Positions 24,854 to 34,385 are shown, counted from the stretch's first letter. The stretch is DNA of 64,000 bases from Curtobacterium sp. VKM Ac-2865 (GCF_015350905.1 NZ_JADKRZ010000002.1:496001-560000), one strand, 5' to 3'. The notes: a model not told the origin generated them from the sequence alone. Translations and numbers: made by a program.

Positions 24854-25530
24854 GTTACGGCCGCCGCGACCCGGTAGCCGAAGCCGCGGACGGTCTCGAC
24901 GACGTCGCCCCCGAGCTTCCGGCGGAGGCGCTGCACGTTGGTGTCGACGATGCGCGGGTCCTGCCACGTCGAGCCCCACACGATCGCGACCACCTGCTCG
25001 CGGGACAGCACGGCACCGCGGTTCGCGAGGAGTGCCTGCAGGACGCGGAACTCCGTCGCGCTGAGCGTGATCGGGGTCGATCCGCGCAGCACCCGCTTGG
25101 CGTCGTGCTCGACGACCAGGGCGCCGAGCCGTTCCGTCCGCGCCGGCCGTGCTCCGGTCCGACGGAGGACGGCGGTGAGCCGGGCCGCGAGGACGTCGGG
25201 GTCGAACGGCTTCGTGACGTAGTCGTCCGCACCGGCGTGGAGCCCGCCGGCGATGTCGGTCGGCAGGTCCCTGGCGGTGAGGAACACCACGGGGACGGCC
25301 AGCTCGGCGAGTTCCCGCGCCAGGGCGATGCCGTCCATCCGCGGCATGGCGACGTCGACCAGGGCGATGTCGGGCAGGGCGGCCCGGGCGAGCTCGAGGG
25401 CGACGACGCCGTCGCGGGCCTCCTGGACGCGGAACCCCCGCCGGAGGAGCAGCAGGCGCGTCGTCTCGCGGACGTCGTCGTCGTCCTCGGCCAGGAGCAC
25501 CATCGCGCCGCCGTCACCCGCGTCCGTCAC
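24850..25530 (-). CDS. OmpR-family response regulator
   Basis: A 226-residue regulator: receiver domain with phospho-acceptor Asp59 (LVDVAMPRMDG) and the switch Lys in VTKPFD, then a winged-helix DNA-binding domain ending VRGFGYRVA. The GTG at 25530 is chosen because it overlaps the upstream stop (GTGA); an internal ATG at 25503 is the alternative and would still keep the receiver domain. It pairs with the adjacent kinase. Targets may include the secreted and lipoprotein genes around it, which is inference. Confidence 0.94.
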   Translation of the reverse strand: MTDAGDGGAMVLLAEDDDDVRETTRLLLLRRGFRVQEARDGVVALELARAALPDIALVDVAMPRMDGIALARELAELAVPVVFLTARDLPTDIAGGLHAGADDYVTKPFDPDVLAARLTAVLRRTGARPARTERLGALVVEHDAKRVLRGSTPITLSATEFRVLQALLANRGAVLSREQVVAIVWGSTWQDPRIVDTNVQRLRRKLGGDVVETVRGFGYRVAAAVT

Positions 25531-26072
25531 GCTGGCCGCCCGACGGATCGCTCGAGGGGTGGGAGCACCTGGTCGGTGACGAACCCCTGGTCGCTCCAGC
25601 GGAACGACATCGTCGGCCGGGTGGCCCACGCGGGGCGGCCGTTCGCGAAGGTGATCCGGAGACGTTCGTACCGGGTGGTGCCGGTGACGTCGACCCGGTC
25701 GTGGAAGGCCACCGCGACCGCGTACCGGTGCAGTTCCCCGCTCGCGCAGTCGCAGGGGTTGTCGACGAAGCTCCCGACGCCGCGGGACGTCTGCCCGCCC
25801 CACGAGGACCACGTGAGGTCCTGCAGCACCTGGTCGGTCGACGCGCACCAGATCGGGATCGTGAGGGGCGAGGAGACGGCCTCGCGCCCGCAGCCGGCGA
25901 AGTACGCGCTGGTGGCGGTCGTGGTCGTCGACACGGGCCTGCCGTCGTCGAGCGGGGCGCCGAGCGCGCTCATGCTCAGCGAGGCGGCCACGCAGGTCAC
26001 GACGGCGATGGCCACGGCAGCGGTGGTCGCGGTCAGCCCGGTGCGGCGGGGGAGTCTGGCGGTTCTCGGCAT
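25527..26072 (-). CDS. Secreted protein of unknown function
   Basis: A 181-residue exported protein: Arg-rich N-terminus and one hydrophobic segment (about 13-34) likely acting as signal or anchor, followed by a domain with Cys pairs (CGRE, WCAS, NPCDCAS) and aromatic strands. The ATG at 26072 has AGGAGG 5 bases upstream. It is the first gene of an overlapping set with the response regulator and kinase, so it may be sensed or controlled by them. No family recognised. Confidence 0.75.
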   Translation of the reverse strand: MPRTARLPRRTGLTATTAAVAIAVVTCVAASLSMSALGAPLDDGRPVSTTTTATSAYFAGCGREAVSSPLTIPIWCASTDQVLQDLTWSSWGGQTSRGVGSFVDNPCDCASGELHRYAVAVAFHDRVDVTGTTRYERLRITFANGRPAWATRPTMSFRWSDQGFVTDQVLPPLERSVGRPA

Positions 26073-26297
26073 GGGGTCCTCCTGGTCCGGATGCCCATGA
26101 GTCTGGAGCGCCGGCGTGGCTCGACGGCGGCAGGCGTGTGACAGTCCGGTGACAGCGTGAGCCGCGCGGGGCCGCGGGCGTCCGTGCCGTCGGTGCCATC
26201 CTGCCGGTACGGCCGTCACGTCGTCGACACCGTGGCTCCGTAGGTTCGCAGACATCGGGAGCGGACACCCAGTCGTGCCCCACGAGGAGGAGGACCC

Positions 26298-26990
26298 ATG
26301 GAACGGACGAGGACCACGGCGGGGGCCGTCGTCGCGGCGGTGCTGGTCGTGTCCGGCCTGCTCGCGGGCTGCGCGCAGTCGCCGGTCGTGACCGAGCCCG
26401 AGACGGGGTCGGGCAGCCCGGGGCCGTCGCGCACGGCGTCGTCAGGCCCCGCGTCGTCGTCGAGCGCCGCGTCGTCGAGCCCGTCGGCGTCCGGCCAGGG
26501 GACCGACGCGCCGGCCGCGGACGGGGATGCTGCGTCGGCGTCGCCCGCGGTGTTCCCACCCGGTCAGCCACCGCGGCCCGGCGTGCAGGACCCGCTGCCG
26601 TGGACGGACACCGTCCCCGGGCTGACGGCGGCCGTCCGCGCCGCCGACCACCCCGGCCTGCAGATCTGCGGCGACGACGTGTCGTCCGTGGTGATCAGCG
26701 CGAGTGACCTGCGCGGCATCGGCACGACGCAGTGGCTCGTCGACAGCACCTGCGACGGCGCGACGGCGACCTCACCAGACGAGGTGTCGATCTACGAGAA
26801 TACGGGTTCCGGGATCGCCAGGACGGACGTCGTCTACGAGTTCACCGCGAACCGGCCCCGGCTCACCGCGGCGCCGTACCTGTTCGGCCCGCACACCGTC
26901 GTGCTGACGTTCGACCAGGGCGCGTCCTACCGCCTCGTCGCGATCCAGCCGCACGCCGTCGTGCCCGGCCTCGTCGCGCGGTTCTCGTGA
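26298..26990 (+). CDS. Lipoprotein of unknown function
   Basis: A 230-residue lipoprotein with lipobox LAGC (Cys at about residue 25), a roughly 60-residue Ser/Ala/Gly/Pro-rich linker, and a domain of about 130 residues containing ICGDDVSSVVISASDLRG and STCDGAT. AGGAGGAGG-type sequence precedes the ATG. It is divergent from the secreted-protein gene, with 225 bases between them. Its stop overlaps the next small gene (GTGA). Confidence 0.75.
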   Translation: MERTRTTAGAVVAAVLVVSGLLAGCAQSPVVTEPETGSGSPGPSRTASSGPASSSSAASSSPSASGQGTDAPAADGDAASASPAVFPPGQPPRPGVQDPLPWTDTVPGLTAAVRAADHPGLQICGDDVSSVVISASDLRGIGTTQWLVDSTCDGATATSPDEVSIYENTGSGIARTDVVYEFTANRPRLTAAPYLFGPHTVVLTFDQGASYRLVAIQPHAVVPGLVARFS

Positions 26991-27154
26991 ACGGGGACGG
27001 GCGGACGGGCCAGGTCGAGCCGTACGGACCCCGTCGGACCGGCGAGGTCGACGTGGACGAGGTGCCGCAGGACGACGTCGTGGTCGCGGTGATCTGCAGC
27101 GCGATGGCGCTGACGATGTCGGGGCTCGTGGTGCTGCTGTTCCTCTGGCGTTGA
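26987..27154 (+). CDS. Small membrane protein
   Basis: A 55-residue protein from GTG 26987, which overlaps the lipoprotein stop by 4 bases. A polar, acidic N-terminal half (GEVDVDEVPQDD) is followed by one C-terminal transmembrane helix (VVVAVICSAMALTMSGLVVLLFLW). The coupling to the lipoprotein gene suggests joint function at the membrane. No family recognised. Confidence 0.6.
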   Translation: MNGDGRTGQVEPYGPRRTGEVDVDEVPQDDVVVAVICSAMALTMSGLVVLLFLWR

Positions 27155-27167
27155 CGGCCGCTGCCCC

Positions 27168-27830
27168 TCAGCGCTCGATGTCGACGATCCGTGTCGCCCG
27201 GTCGAGGAACGCGTCGTCGGACGTGGTGACCACCGCGGCGAGCCCGGTGTCGCGCACGAGCCCGGCGACCAGGTCGACGATCCCCGCGGCGGTCGCGCTG
27301 TCCAGCTGGGCCGTCGGTTCGTCGGCGAGCAGGAGCCCCGGTCGACCCACGACCGCTCGGGCGATGCCGACCCGCTGCTGCTGACCGCCGGAGAGCTCGT
27401 CGGGGCGCTGGTGCTCGTGGCCGGTCAGGTCGACGAGCTCGAGCGCCTCGGCCACCATCGCGTCCCGCTCGGCCGGGTCGGTCCGCCGGATGCGGAGCGG
27501 CACCTCGACGTTCTCGGCCGCGGTCAGCACGGGCAGGAGCGAGAAGTCCTGGAAGACGATCGCCAGGCGGTCGCGGCGGAGTGCGCGGAGCTCGTCCTCG
27601 CTCCGGTCGGCCAAGGTCGTCCCGTCGACGGCGACCGTGCCGCGGTCCGGACGCTCGAGGCCGGCGAGTAGTCGCAGCAGCGAGGTCTTGCCGGAACCGG
27701 AGGCACCGCGGACGACCACGAGTTCGCCACGGTCGACGCGCAGGTCGACGTCGTGCACGACCCGGAGCGGACCGGCGGGCGTGGTCACGTCCCACCCGAG
27801 GCCGGACGCCTCGAGCACGGGGCCGCTCAC
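27168..27830 (-). CDS. ABC transporter ATP-binding protein (LolD/MacB type)
   Basis: A 220-residue ATPase with Walker A GASGSGKTS (42-50), Q-loop VFQDFSLLPVLTAAENVEVPL typical of LolD/MacB ATPases, signature LSGGQQQRV, and Walker B LLLADEPTAQLD. The switch His is replaced: the segment after strand 6 reads VVTTSDD, where TH-D is usual. It is the last gene of a four-gene operon with two FtsX-type permeases and a second ATPase; GTG 27830 overlaps the previous stop. Confidence 0.93.
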   Translation of the reverse strand: MSGPVLEASGLGWDVTTPAGPLRVVHDVDLRVDRGELVVVRGASGSGKTSLLRLLAGLERPDRGTVAVDGTTLADRSEDELRALRRDRLAIVFQDFSLLPVLTAAENVEVPLRIRRTDPAERDAMVAEALELVDLTGHEHQRPDELSGGQQQRVGIARAVVGRPGLLLADEPTAQLDSATAAGIVDLVAGLVRDTGLAAVVTTSDDAFLDRATRIVDIER

Positions 27831-28693
27831 CGGTCCACCTCGTCGTCGCCGCGGCGCAGGACGACGTGGTCGTCCTGCAGGCTGAGCCGGACGCGGTCGC
27901 GCAGCCCGAGCGCCAGCTGGAAGGACTCGGGCAGCTGCAGGCGCCCCGCCTCGTCGATCACGGCGAACTCCTCTCCCGGGCTGTCCCCGAGGTCGTCGCG
28001 GATGGTCTCGGTCGAGGTGCGTCCGTCCCGGATCCGGACCGTCCGCCGCACCTGTTCAGCGACGGTCTGGTCGTGGGTGACGATGAGGACGGTGACGCCC
28101 TCGTGCTCGTTCACCGCCCGCATCGTCGCGAGCACTGCCCGGGCAGCGGCACGGTCGAGCGCACCCGTCGGCTCGTCGGCGAGCAGGACCCGCGGGCGGT
28201 TGGCCAGGGCCACGGCGATCGCGGCGAGCTGTTGCACACCACCCGGCAACGCCCCGGGCAGCTCGTGGCCGTGGTCGGCGATGCCCACCAGGTCGAGCAC
28301 CTCGCGGACCCGCTCGTCGCGCTGACGGCCACGCACGCCCGCGACCCTGAGGACCGCTGCGACGTTCTCGGTGACCGTGAGGTAGGGCACGAGGTTCCGC
28401 GCGGTCTGCTGCCAGACGAAGCCGACGCTGTGGCGGTGGAAGCGGGTGCGACCGCGACGGTCGAGTGACCCGAGGTCGACGTCCGCCACGACGGCCTGCC
28501 CGGCCGAGGGGGCGTCGAGCCCGGAGAGGATCCCGAGCAGCGTCGACTTGCCGCTGCCCGAGGCACCGACGAGCGCGACCATCTCGCCCGCTCGGACTGT
28601 CAGGGTCAGGCCCTGGAGCGCCTGCACCTCGACGTCGCGGGACCGGTAGATCCGCACGAGGTCGCGGCAGACGATGTCGAGGGTGGGGGTCAT
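27827..28693 (-). CDS. ABC ATP-binding protein with AbrB-like C-terminal tail
   Basis: A 288-residue ATPase with Walker A GASGSGKST (43-51), Q-loop WQQTARNLVPYLTVTENV, Walker B VLLADEPTGALD and switch His in IVTHDQ. The signature motif is degenerate (LPGGVQQLA at 149-157, where LSGGQQQR is normal). The last 48 residues (EEFAVIDEAGRLQLPESF onward) do not belong to ABC ATPases; the pattern DEAGRLQLP-x5-LGL-x2-RVRL resembles a SpoVT/AbrB swapped-hairpin domain. It may pair with the second ATPase as a heterodimer of one weak and one normal site, which is inference. Confidence 0.9.
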   Translation of the reverse strand: MTPTLDIVCRDLVRIYRSRDVEVQALQGLTLTVRAGEMVALVGASGSGKSTLLGILSGLDAPSAGQAVVADVDLGSLDRRGRTRFHRHSVGFVWQQTARNLVPYLTVTENVAAVLRVAGVRGRQRDERVREVLDLVGIADHGHELPGALPGGVQQLAAIAVALANRPRVLLADEPTGALDRAAARAVLATMRAVNEHEGVTVLIVTHDQTVAEQVRRTVRIRDGRTSTETIRDDLGDSPGEEFAVIDEAGRLQLPESFQLALGLRDRVRLSLQDDHVVLRRGDDEVDR

Positions 28694-31341
28694 CGGTTCC
28701 TCCTGGTCGGGCGGTGGTGCGCGGGGGCGCCGGCACGGACGGTCAGGACGAGGACACCCGTGAGCGCCACGAGCAGCCCACCGGCCACCCCGGCGAGCAG
28801 CCCGGGGTCGACCGAGACCACCGGCCGGACGACGGCGCCGGTGAACGAGCGCAGGTCGGCCGAGGGCAGCGTGGTCGCGACGACCCCGACGGCCACGGCG
28901 GTCCCCGTGACCAGTGCGGCGACGAGGAGCGGGAGCGTCTCGGCCACGACGACGGCCCGGGCGTCGCCCGGGGTCGTGCCGAACACCCCGAGCAGGCGGG
29001 TGCGAGCGCGGCGCGACGCCCCTGCCGACAGCCCCGCGACGACGAGCGTGCCGAGGCCGAGCACGCCACCGAGCACCGCTGCCGAGACCGCGACGGCACG
29101 CGTGCCCGGTATCCGGGGGTCGGCGTCGATGGTCCGCGCCACCCCGACGGCCGTGTCGACGTCCCCGGACGGCACCAGGCGTCGGAGGGCCGCGGCGACG
29201 CGGTCGGGCGACGCACCGTCAGCCGTCCGGACGAGCACCCGGTCGACGCTGCCGGTCTCGGTGAGGGCCTCTGCGGTGCGGGTGTCGACGAGCACCCAGC
29301 GCTTCGCGAGGGTGAACGGGACCGCGTCCGGGGCGGTCGTCACCACGCGCGTGTCCGTGCCCAGGACGCTCGAGTCCCGCCCGGTGGCCTCGGCGAGGGA
29401 CCGCGACGCGACGAGGGGGACACGGTCGCCGCGGGTCGTCCGGAGTGCCGCCGGAGCGGGGAGTGCCCCTGGGACGTCGCGCTGCACGGCGGCGAGTCGG
29501 TCCGAGTCCGCGACGAGGACCACGGCCTGGACCGCGCCGTCCGGGGTGTCGAAGGACACCTCGTCCGTGGTGGAGACACCGACCGCGGCGGCGACGCCGG
29601 GGACACGGGCGATGCGGGCGACCTGGTCGGGGTCGAGGGCGACCGACGACACGGCGACGTCCGCCGCGACGCTCCGGCGGGCTGCCTGGGCGACACCGTC
29701 CTCGAGCGTGCTGCCGACGACGGTCGCGAACAGGGCCACCGCGATGCCGATCACGGCGACGACGAGCGGGACGGCCTGCGCGACGGCGGAGCGCGCGGCG
29801 GTCACGACCCCGACGAGCATCGCGACGCCACGGCGACGTCGTGCGACGGCGACGAGTCGTCCGAGCACGACGGGCAGCAGGCGCAGGACGACCACGACGC
29901 CGGACGCCGCGAGCAGCAGCGGCAGCACCGCGGCCAGGGGGTCCACCGAGCCACCGGGCGCGCTCGTCGTGACGCCGCTCCTGGTCGTGACGACGACCGC
30001 CGCCGCCGTCGCCACGAGGACGGCTGCCTCCACGACCGGTCGCACGGCGTGACGACGTGCTCCGACCCGCAGCGTCGGCGCGAGGACCGCCGCCGCGGCG
30101 CACGGCACGACGGCGGCGAGCAGCGCACCGACCACGGCCTGCACCGGGGACGGGGCCGACCCGCCCAGCGGCGTCAGCTGCACGAGGACCGCGAGCACCC
30201 CGCCCGCGGCGGCACCCGGGACCGCGGCGACGGCGACGAGCCCGGCGGCGACCGAGCGGACCACACGGTCGGAGGCGCCGCGCGCTCCCAGCAGCCGCAG
30301 GCCGGCCTCGGCACGGTCGAGCACGAGTCGGGCGAGGAGTGCACCGAGTGCGACGAGCGCGCCGGCCGGCCCGGAGCCCATGGCCGCCGCGAGCGTGCCG
30401 ACCGTGGCGTCGCGGGCCACGGCGGCGTCGAGCAGCCCCGGCAGGCCCGTCGAGAAGGCCACCGACCCGGCCGCCGTGCTCGGCAGGGGCTGCCGGGTGG
30501 CGAGGAACCGACCGACGGCGTCCACCAGGCCCGGGCGTCCGGCCGCGGAGACGGTGTCCGTGCGGACCGGGAACCACGCGTGGCCCTGGGTGGTGCGGCC
30601 GTCGTCGGCGACGTGGCCGAAGGACCCCGCCGCGGCGAACGCCGTGGCCGACACCGTCGTGCCGCCGTCCCCGGTTCCCGCGGTCGCCGGCCGCAGCGTC
30701 GTGGGCACGTGTCCCCACGTCGGGTCGTGCCGGTCGAGCGGTTGGTAGACACCCACGAGCTCGAGCGACAGTTCGCCGGCGACGGTCCTGACCTGGCCCA
30801 CCCGCCACCCGACGGCCGCGGCGACGGCGGGGGAGACGGCGACCTCGATCGTGGCCGAGTCCCGCGCCGGTCGTGGCGCCCGGCCCTCACTGAAGCGCAC
30901 CACGTCGGCGAACGCGGGGTCGGTCGCGACGGACACCGACGCCGGGACCTTCGACGGCAGGGCGTCGAGCCCGAGGTACCCGGTCGCCGCGTACCAGCCG
31001 GCCGGTCCGGTGGCGGCGCGCAGTGCACCGGGCATCGACCGGTGCACGGCGTCGAGGTCGTCGCCGAGCCCGTCGAACACGGTCTGCGCCGTCGCGGGTG
31101 GTTCGGCGTCCCCGGCGACGACGGCGAAGGTCGTCTGCAGGTCCCGGTCCGTCGCGGTCGCCCGGTCGAGGTCGGCTCGGGTGCCGGCCGTCGCCAGCGC
31201 GCCGAGGACCGACAGCACGGACCCGGCCAGCAGTGCGGCGAGCAGGGTCACGACCGCGATGGCCACGAGGGGTGCGCGGTGCTCCGCGACGACTCGCCCG
31301 AGGGGACTGCCAGGACGCCGACGGGTGTGCCGGCCGCTCAT
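28690..31341 (-). CDS. FtsX/MacB-like ABC transporter permease 1
   Basis: An 883-residue permease: an N-terminal helix (about 25-48), a long extracellular region, and two groups of transmembrane helices in FtsX arrangement, ending in the last helices before PAHHRPTRR. The ATG at 31341 is supported by GGGAGG upstream and by overlap with the stop of the second permease (ATGA). Large permeases of this type move lipoproteins, peptides or lipids out of the membrane, or act as mechanotransducers; the substrate is not evident. Confidence 0.87.
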   Translation of the reverse strand: MSGRHTRRRPGSPLGRVVAEHRAPLVAIAVVTLLAALLAGSVLSVLGALATAGTRADLDRATATDRDLQTTFAVVAGDAEPPATAQTVFDGLGDDLDAVHRSMPGALRAATGPAGWYAATGYLGLDALPSKVPASVSVATDPAFADVVRFSEGRAPRPARDSATIEVAVSPAVAAAVGWRVGQVRTVAGELSLELVGVYQPLDRHDPTWGHVPTTLRPATAGTGDGGTTVSATAFAAAGSFGHVADDGRTTQGHAWFPVRTDTVSAAGRPGLVDAVGRFLATRQPLPSTAAGSVAFSTGLPGLLDAAVARDATVGTLAAAMGSGPAGALVALGALLARLVLDRAEAGLRLLGARGASDRVVRSVAAGLVAVAAVPGAAAGGVLAVLVQLTPLGGSAPSPVQAVVGALLAAVVPCAAAAVLAPTLRVGARRHAVRPVVEAAVLVATAAAVVVTTRSGVTTSAPGGSVDPLAAVLPLLLAASGVVVVLRLLPVVLGRLVAVARRRRGVAMLVGVVTAARSAVAQAVPLVVAVIGIAVALFATVVGSTLEDGVAQAARRSVAADVAVSSVALDPDQVARIARVPGVAAAVGVSTTDEVSFDTPDGAVQAVVLVADSDRLAAVQRDVPGALPAPAALRTTRGDRVPLVASRSLAEATGRDSSVLGTDTRVVTTAPDAVPFTLAKRWVLVDTRTAEALTETGSVDRVLVRTADGASPDRVAAALRRLVPSGDVDTAVGVARTIDADPRIPGTRAVAVSAAVLGGVLGLGTLVVAGLSAGASRRARTRLLGVFGTTPGDARAVVVAETLPLLVAALVTGTAVAVGVVATTLPSADLRSFTGAVVRPVVSVDPGLLAGVAGGLLVALTGVLVLTVRAGAPAHHRPTRRNR

Positions 31342-34300
31342 CGGCGTCCTCCCTCGGCCACGGCTCTGCGGGTGCGGCGGCCAGCGACGGCCGCCAGCAG
31401 ACCGGCTCCCGTCAGGACGACGACGGGCACGAGGAAGGTGCCGGCGGAGACCACGACGGGATCGGCCGTGACCAGGCCGGTCGCACCGGGGACGGCGGCG
31501 ATCGCGAACGGAGCGGCGACCGTCGCGACCGTCACGCCTCCGCCGACGAGCCCGCCGAGCGTGGCAGCGACGACCGGGGGGACGAGCTCCGCGACGCGGG
31601 CCCGTCCTGCCGCAGCGGGGGAGACGCCGAGCGCTCGGGAGGTCGCGGAGCGCTGCGGGTCGGCACTGCTGACGACACCCCCGACGAACGCCAGGAGTGC
31701 GAGCAGGGTGCCGAACGCCGCCACCCCCGCGAGGGCTCCGACCGCCGGGGTGAGCACGGGCGTCGACGACACGGCGGCCCGGGTGCTCACGGACCCGGAC
31801 ACGGTCATGTTCCGAGCGGCCTGAGCGGCGAGCGTCGTCGGGTCGGGGCCGGCGATCCACGTCTCGTCGACCCGGGGGACCGCGCCCGCCGTGCCGTCCA
31901 CCGCCGGGCCGCCGAGGACGGACGCGTCGACGAGTGCGGGCAGGTCGGCGGCGACCGCGGTCGTGGAGGCGCTGCCCGGCACCCGCTCGACCACACCGGC
32001 GACCCGGGTGTGCAGGGTGCGCGCCGTCGACGCCGCGCCGAGGTCGAGCGGCGACCCCGGCCGCAGCCCGAGTTCCGCCGCGAGCGCGGTGGTGACCACG
32101 ACGGGCAGCGGCTTCCCGGACGCCGCCGCTCCGAGGGGGATCCGGGTGAGAGCACCGAGGTCCTCGAGCACGCGGTCACCAGCCGCTGCCGGCACGTCGG
32201 CCACGGCGACGGCGACCGTCACCCGGAGCCGCGAGGGTGTGATCCCCGCGTCGACGTCGGCGGGACGGCTGCTGAAGGTCAGGGTGGGCTCGACGGCGAG
32301 CAGCCGCCAGGTCGTCCCCCGCGCCCCGGCGGTGATGGGGAGCACCGCGTGCAGGCGGGCGGTCTCCCCGAGCGCCACGTCGGCGCCGTCGTCGGCGGTG
32401 AGCGGCAGCTCGGCGGCCACACCGTCCTGGTCCGCCACCCAGAGCGCGGACCTGACCGCGCCGCGTGCGTCGGGCCTGGGCGTGCCGTCGAGCGTGGCCT
32501 GCCCAGCACGCACGGTGACCTCGACCCGGCGGGCGCCGGCGGGCAGCGCGGTGCCGGCTCTGCCCGGCACGGCGACGTCCCGGAAGGCCGCGGCACCCGC
32601 GCGTCCGAGCACGTCCGTCGCCGCAGCCGCCGGCATGGCCACGAGGGGGACGCGGCGGTCCCCCGCGGTCACCTCGTCGGTGAGCACGGGTGTCGAGACG
32701 GTGTCACGCCCGGTGACCCCCGCCGTCGGCGCGACGACCGTGACCCCGTCGTCCACGGCGTCGTCACCGTCGGCGGACACCCGGACCGCGGGGCCGACGA
32801 CGGCGGAGGCGGTCGCGTCGTCCACGGCCGAGGTCGTCGCCGCGAGTCCGGCCGCGAGCCCGCCCACCGCGACCGCCATCGCGACGAGCACGACGACCGG
32901 GGCCGTCGACGCCCAAGTCCTGGCGAGCCGACGGACGACGAGACCGGGCAGGAACCCGCGCCACCGCGGGACGGCGCGGGCGACGAGTGCGGCGACCACC
33001 CCCACGAGGACGACCGTGACCAGCGCACTCGCGAACACCGTCACGACCGGTGACACGGCGGCGATCGGGTCGGTCTCCACCTGTCCGCGGACGCGGGAGA
33101 CCGGCACGCCGACGGTGAAGAGCCGCCAGGTCGCGAACGCCGCCGCCGCCACCACGGCGACGGTCAGCACGACCGCGACCCAGGTGCCGGTGGTCCCGAC
33201 GGACGACGACGTCCGCCGCGCCGCGACGACCCCGGCGGTGGCCACCGCGACGACGACCGCGACGACGGGCGTCAGGACGCCGACCCACACGGGCGGTGTG
33301 GCCCCGTGCCCGAGGACACCGGCGAGGACGACCGCCACGACGGCACCGACGACCGCGCCGGCACCCGCCACCACGAGCGCCTCCAGGCAGGTCCAGCGGA
33401 CGAGCTGGGCGCGGGTCGCGCCGCGGGCGGTGAAGAGCGCGTCCTCGCGGGTCCGTGCGTCGCGCAGGAGCACGAAGAGCACGCTCACGGCGACGACGCC
33501 GAGGACCGCGGCGATCGCGATGCCGATCCGGACGAGGGCGCGCGCGGTCGCGATGCCGACGTCGATCCGCGCCAGCGTCGCGGCGAGGGTGCCGGACACG
33601 TCCGCCCCCGCCAGCGGACCAGTGTCGCCGGAGGTCGCCGCGCTGACCGCACGCAGCCCACGACGCAGCCCGTCCGGCGCGACGAGTCGCCCCTGGTCGG
33701 TGGTCGGCGTGATCGTCCAGGTCGCGGTGGCGGACCCCGGTACCCCGGAGATCGACCCAGCGGGTACGACGAACGGTCCGGCCACGCCGTCGTCCGTCCC
33801 CGACCCGACGTCGGAGGCGCCCGACCACACCGCGGCGCCGGCGTCGTCTGCTCGCCACGTCGCTGCGACGCGGAGCGTCAGGGACGAGCGGGGACCGACG
33901 GCGACCGTGTCGCCGACCCGGAGACCGAGGCGCCGTGCGGCGTCCGCCTGCACGGCGGTGGGCACCGGACCGCGCGTGGCCGGGTCGACCGGCCACGTGC
34001 CCGAGACGACGTGGGTGACGGACGGGAGGCTCGGGACGGCGGTGATCCGGGCCTCCTGTCCGGTGCTCCCCGCGTCGACGGCCGCGGTCACCGATGCGGA
34101 CCAGGTCACGTGGGCGCTGCCGGCAGGCAGTCGGTCAGCGATCGCTGCGCGCACCCGGGTAGCCTGGGTGGCGGGCGTGTCGCCGAGCTGCTGGGTGACC
34201 ACGGCGGCTGCAGCGTGCGCCGGCTGTGCGGCGAGGACGGTGGCGGCGCCCGACTCGGCTCCCGCGTCGCCGATCCCGATCGCCAGGAGCGGCAGGGCGA

Positions 34301-34385
34301 CGGCCGCTGCCAGGACGGACGCGACCGGCACCAGGAGCGCGAGCCGGGCGCGAGCGCGCGCGACGAGCAGCCGTGGTCGCTTCAC
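31338..34385 (-). CDS. FtsX/MacB-like ABC transporter permease 2
   Basis: A 1015-residue permease of the same general design, with an N-terminal helix, a large extracellular domain and FtsX-type helices. GTG 34385 follows a GGGGGG stretch; an ATG at 34430 would add 15 residues. It is the first gene of the operon. Near its start (34017-34062) the coding sequence contains a near-copy of the intergenic GGGAGGCTC hairpin, an unusual position for such an element. Confidence 0.85.
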   Translation of the reverse strand: MKRPRLLVARARARLALLVPVASVLAAAVALPLLAIGIGDAGAESGAATVLAAQPAHAAAAVVTQQLGDTPATQATRVRAAIADRLPAGSAHVTWSASVTAAVDAGSTGQEARITAVPSLPSVTHVVSGTWPVDPATRGPVPTAVQADAARRLGLRVGDTVAVGPRSSLTLRVAATWRADDAGAAVWSGASDVGSGTDDGVAGPFVVPAGSISGVPGSATATWTITPTTDQGRLVAPDGLRRGLRAVSAATSGDTGPLAGADVSGTLAATLARIDVGIATARALVRIGIAIAAVLGVVAVSVLFVLLRDARTREDALFTARGATRAQLVRWTCLEALVVAGAGAVVGAVVAVVLAGVLGHGATPPVWVGVLTPVVAVVVAVATAGVVAARRTSSSVGTTGTWVAVVLTVAVVAAAAFATWRLFTVGVPVSRVRGQVETDPIAAVSPVVTVFASALVTVVLVGVVAALVARAVPRWRGFLPGLVVRRLARTWASTAPVVVLVAMAVAVGGLAAGLAATTSAVDDATASAVVGPAVRVSADGDDAVDDGVTVVAPTAGVTGRDTVSTPVLTDEVTAGDRRVPLVAMPAAAATDVLGRAGAAAFRDVAVPGRAGTALPAGARRVEVTVRAGQATLDGTPRPDARGAVRSALWVADQDGVAAELPLTADDGADVALGETARLHAVLPITAGARGTTWRLLAVEPTLTFSSRPADVDAGITPSRLRVTVAVAVADVPAAAGDRVLEDLGALTRIPLGAAASGKPLPVVVTTALAAELGLRPGSPLDLGAASTARTLHTRVAGVVERVPGSASTTAVAADLPALVDASVLGGPAVDGTAGAVPRVDETWIAGPDPTTLAAQAARNMTVSGSVSTRAAVSSTPVLTPAVGALAGVAAFGTLLALLAFVGGVVSSADPQRSATSRALGVSPAAAGRARVAELVPPVVAATLGGLVGGGVTVATVAAPFAIAAVPGATGLVTADPVVVSAGTFLVPVVVLTGAGLLAAVAGRRTRRAVAEGGRR

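Noticed and set aside
28465-31824. A 1119-codon open frame opposite the ABC permease
   Set aside because: Arg/Gly/Asp/His-rich composition typical of antisense frames in GC-rich DNA, and it crosses several real gene borders.
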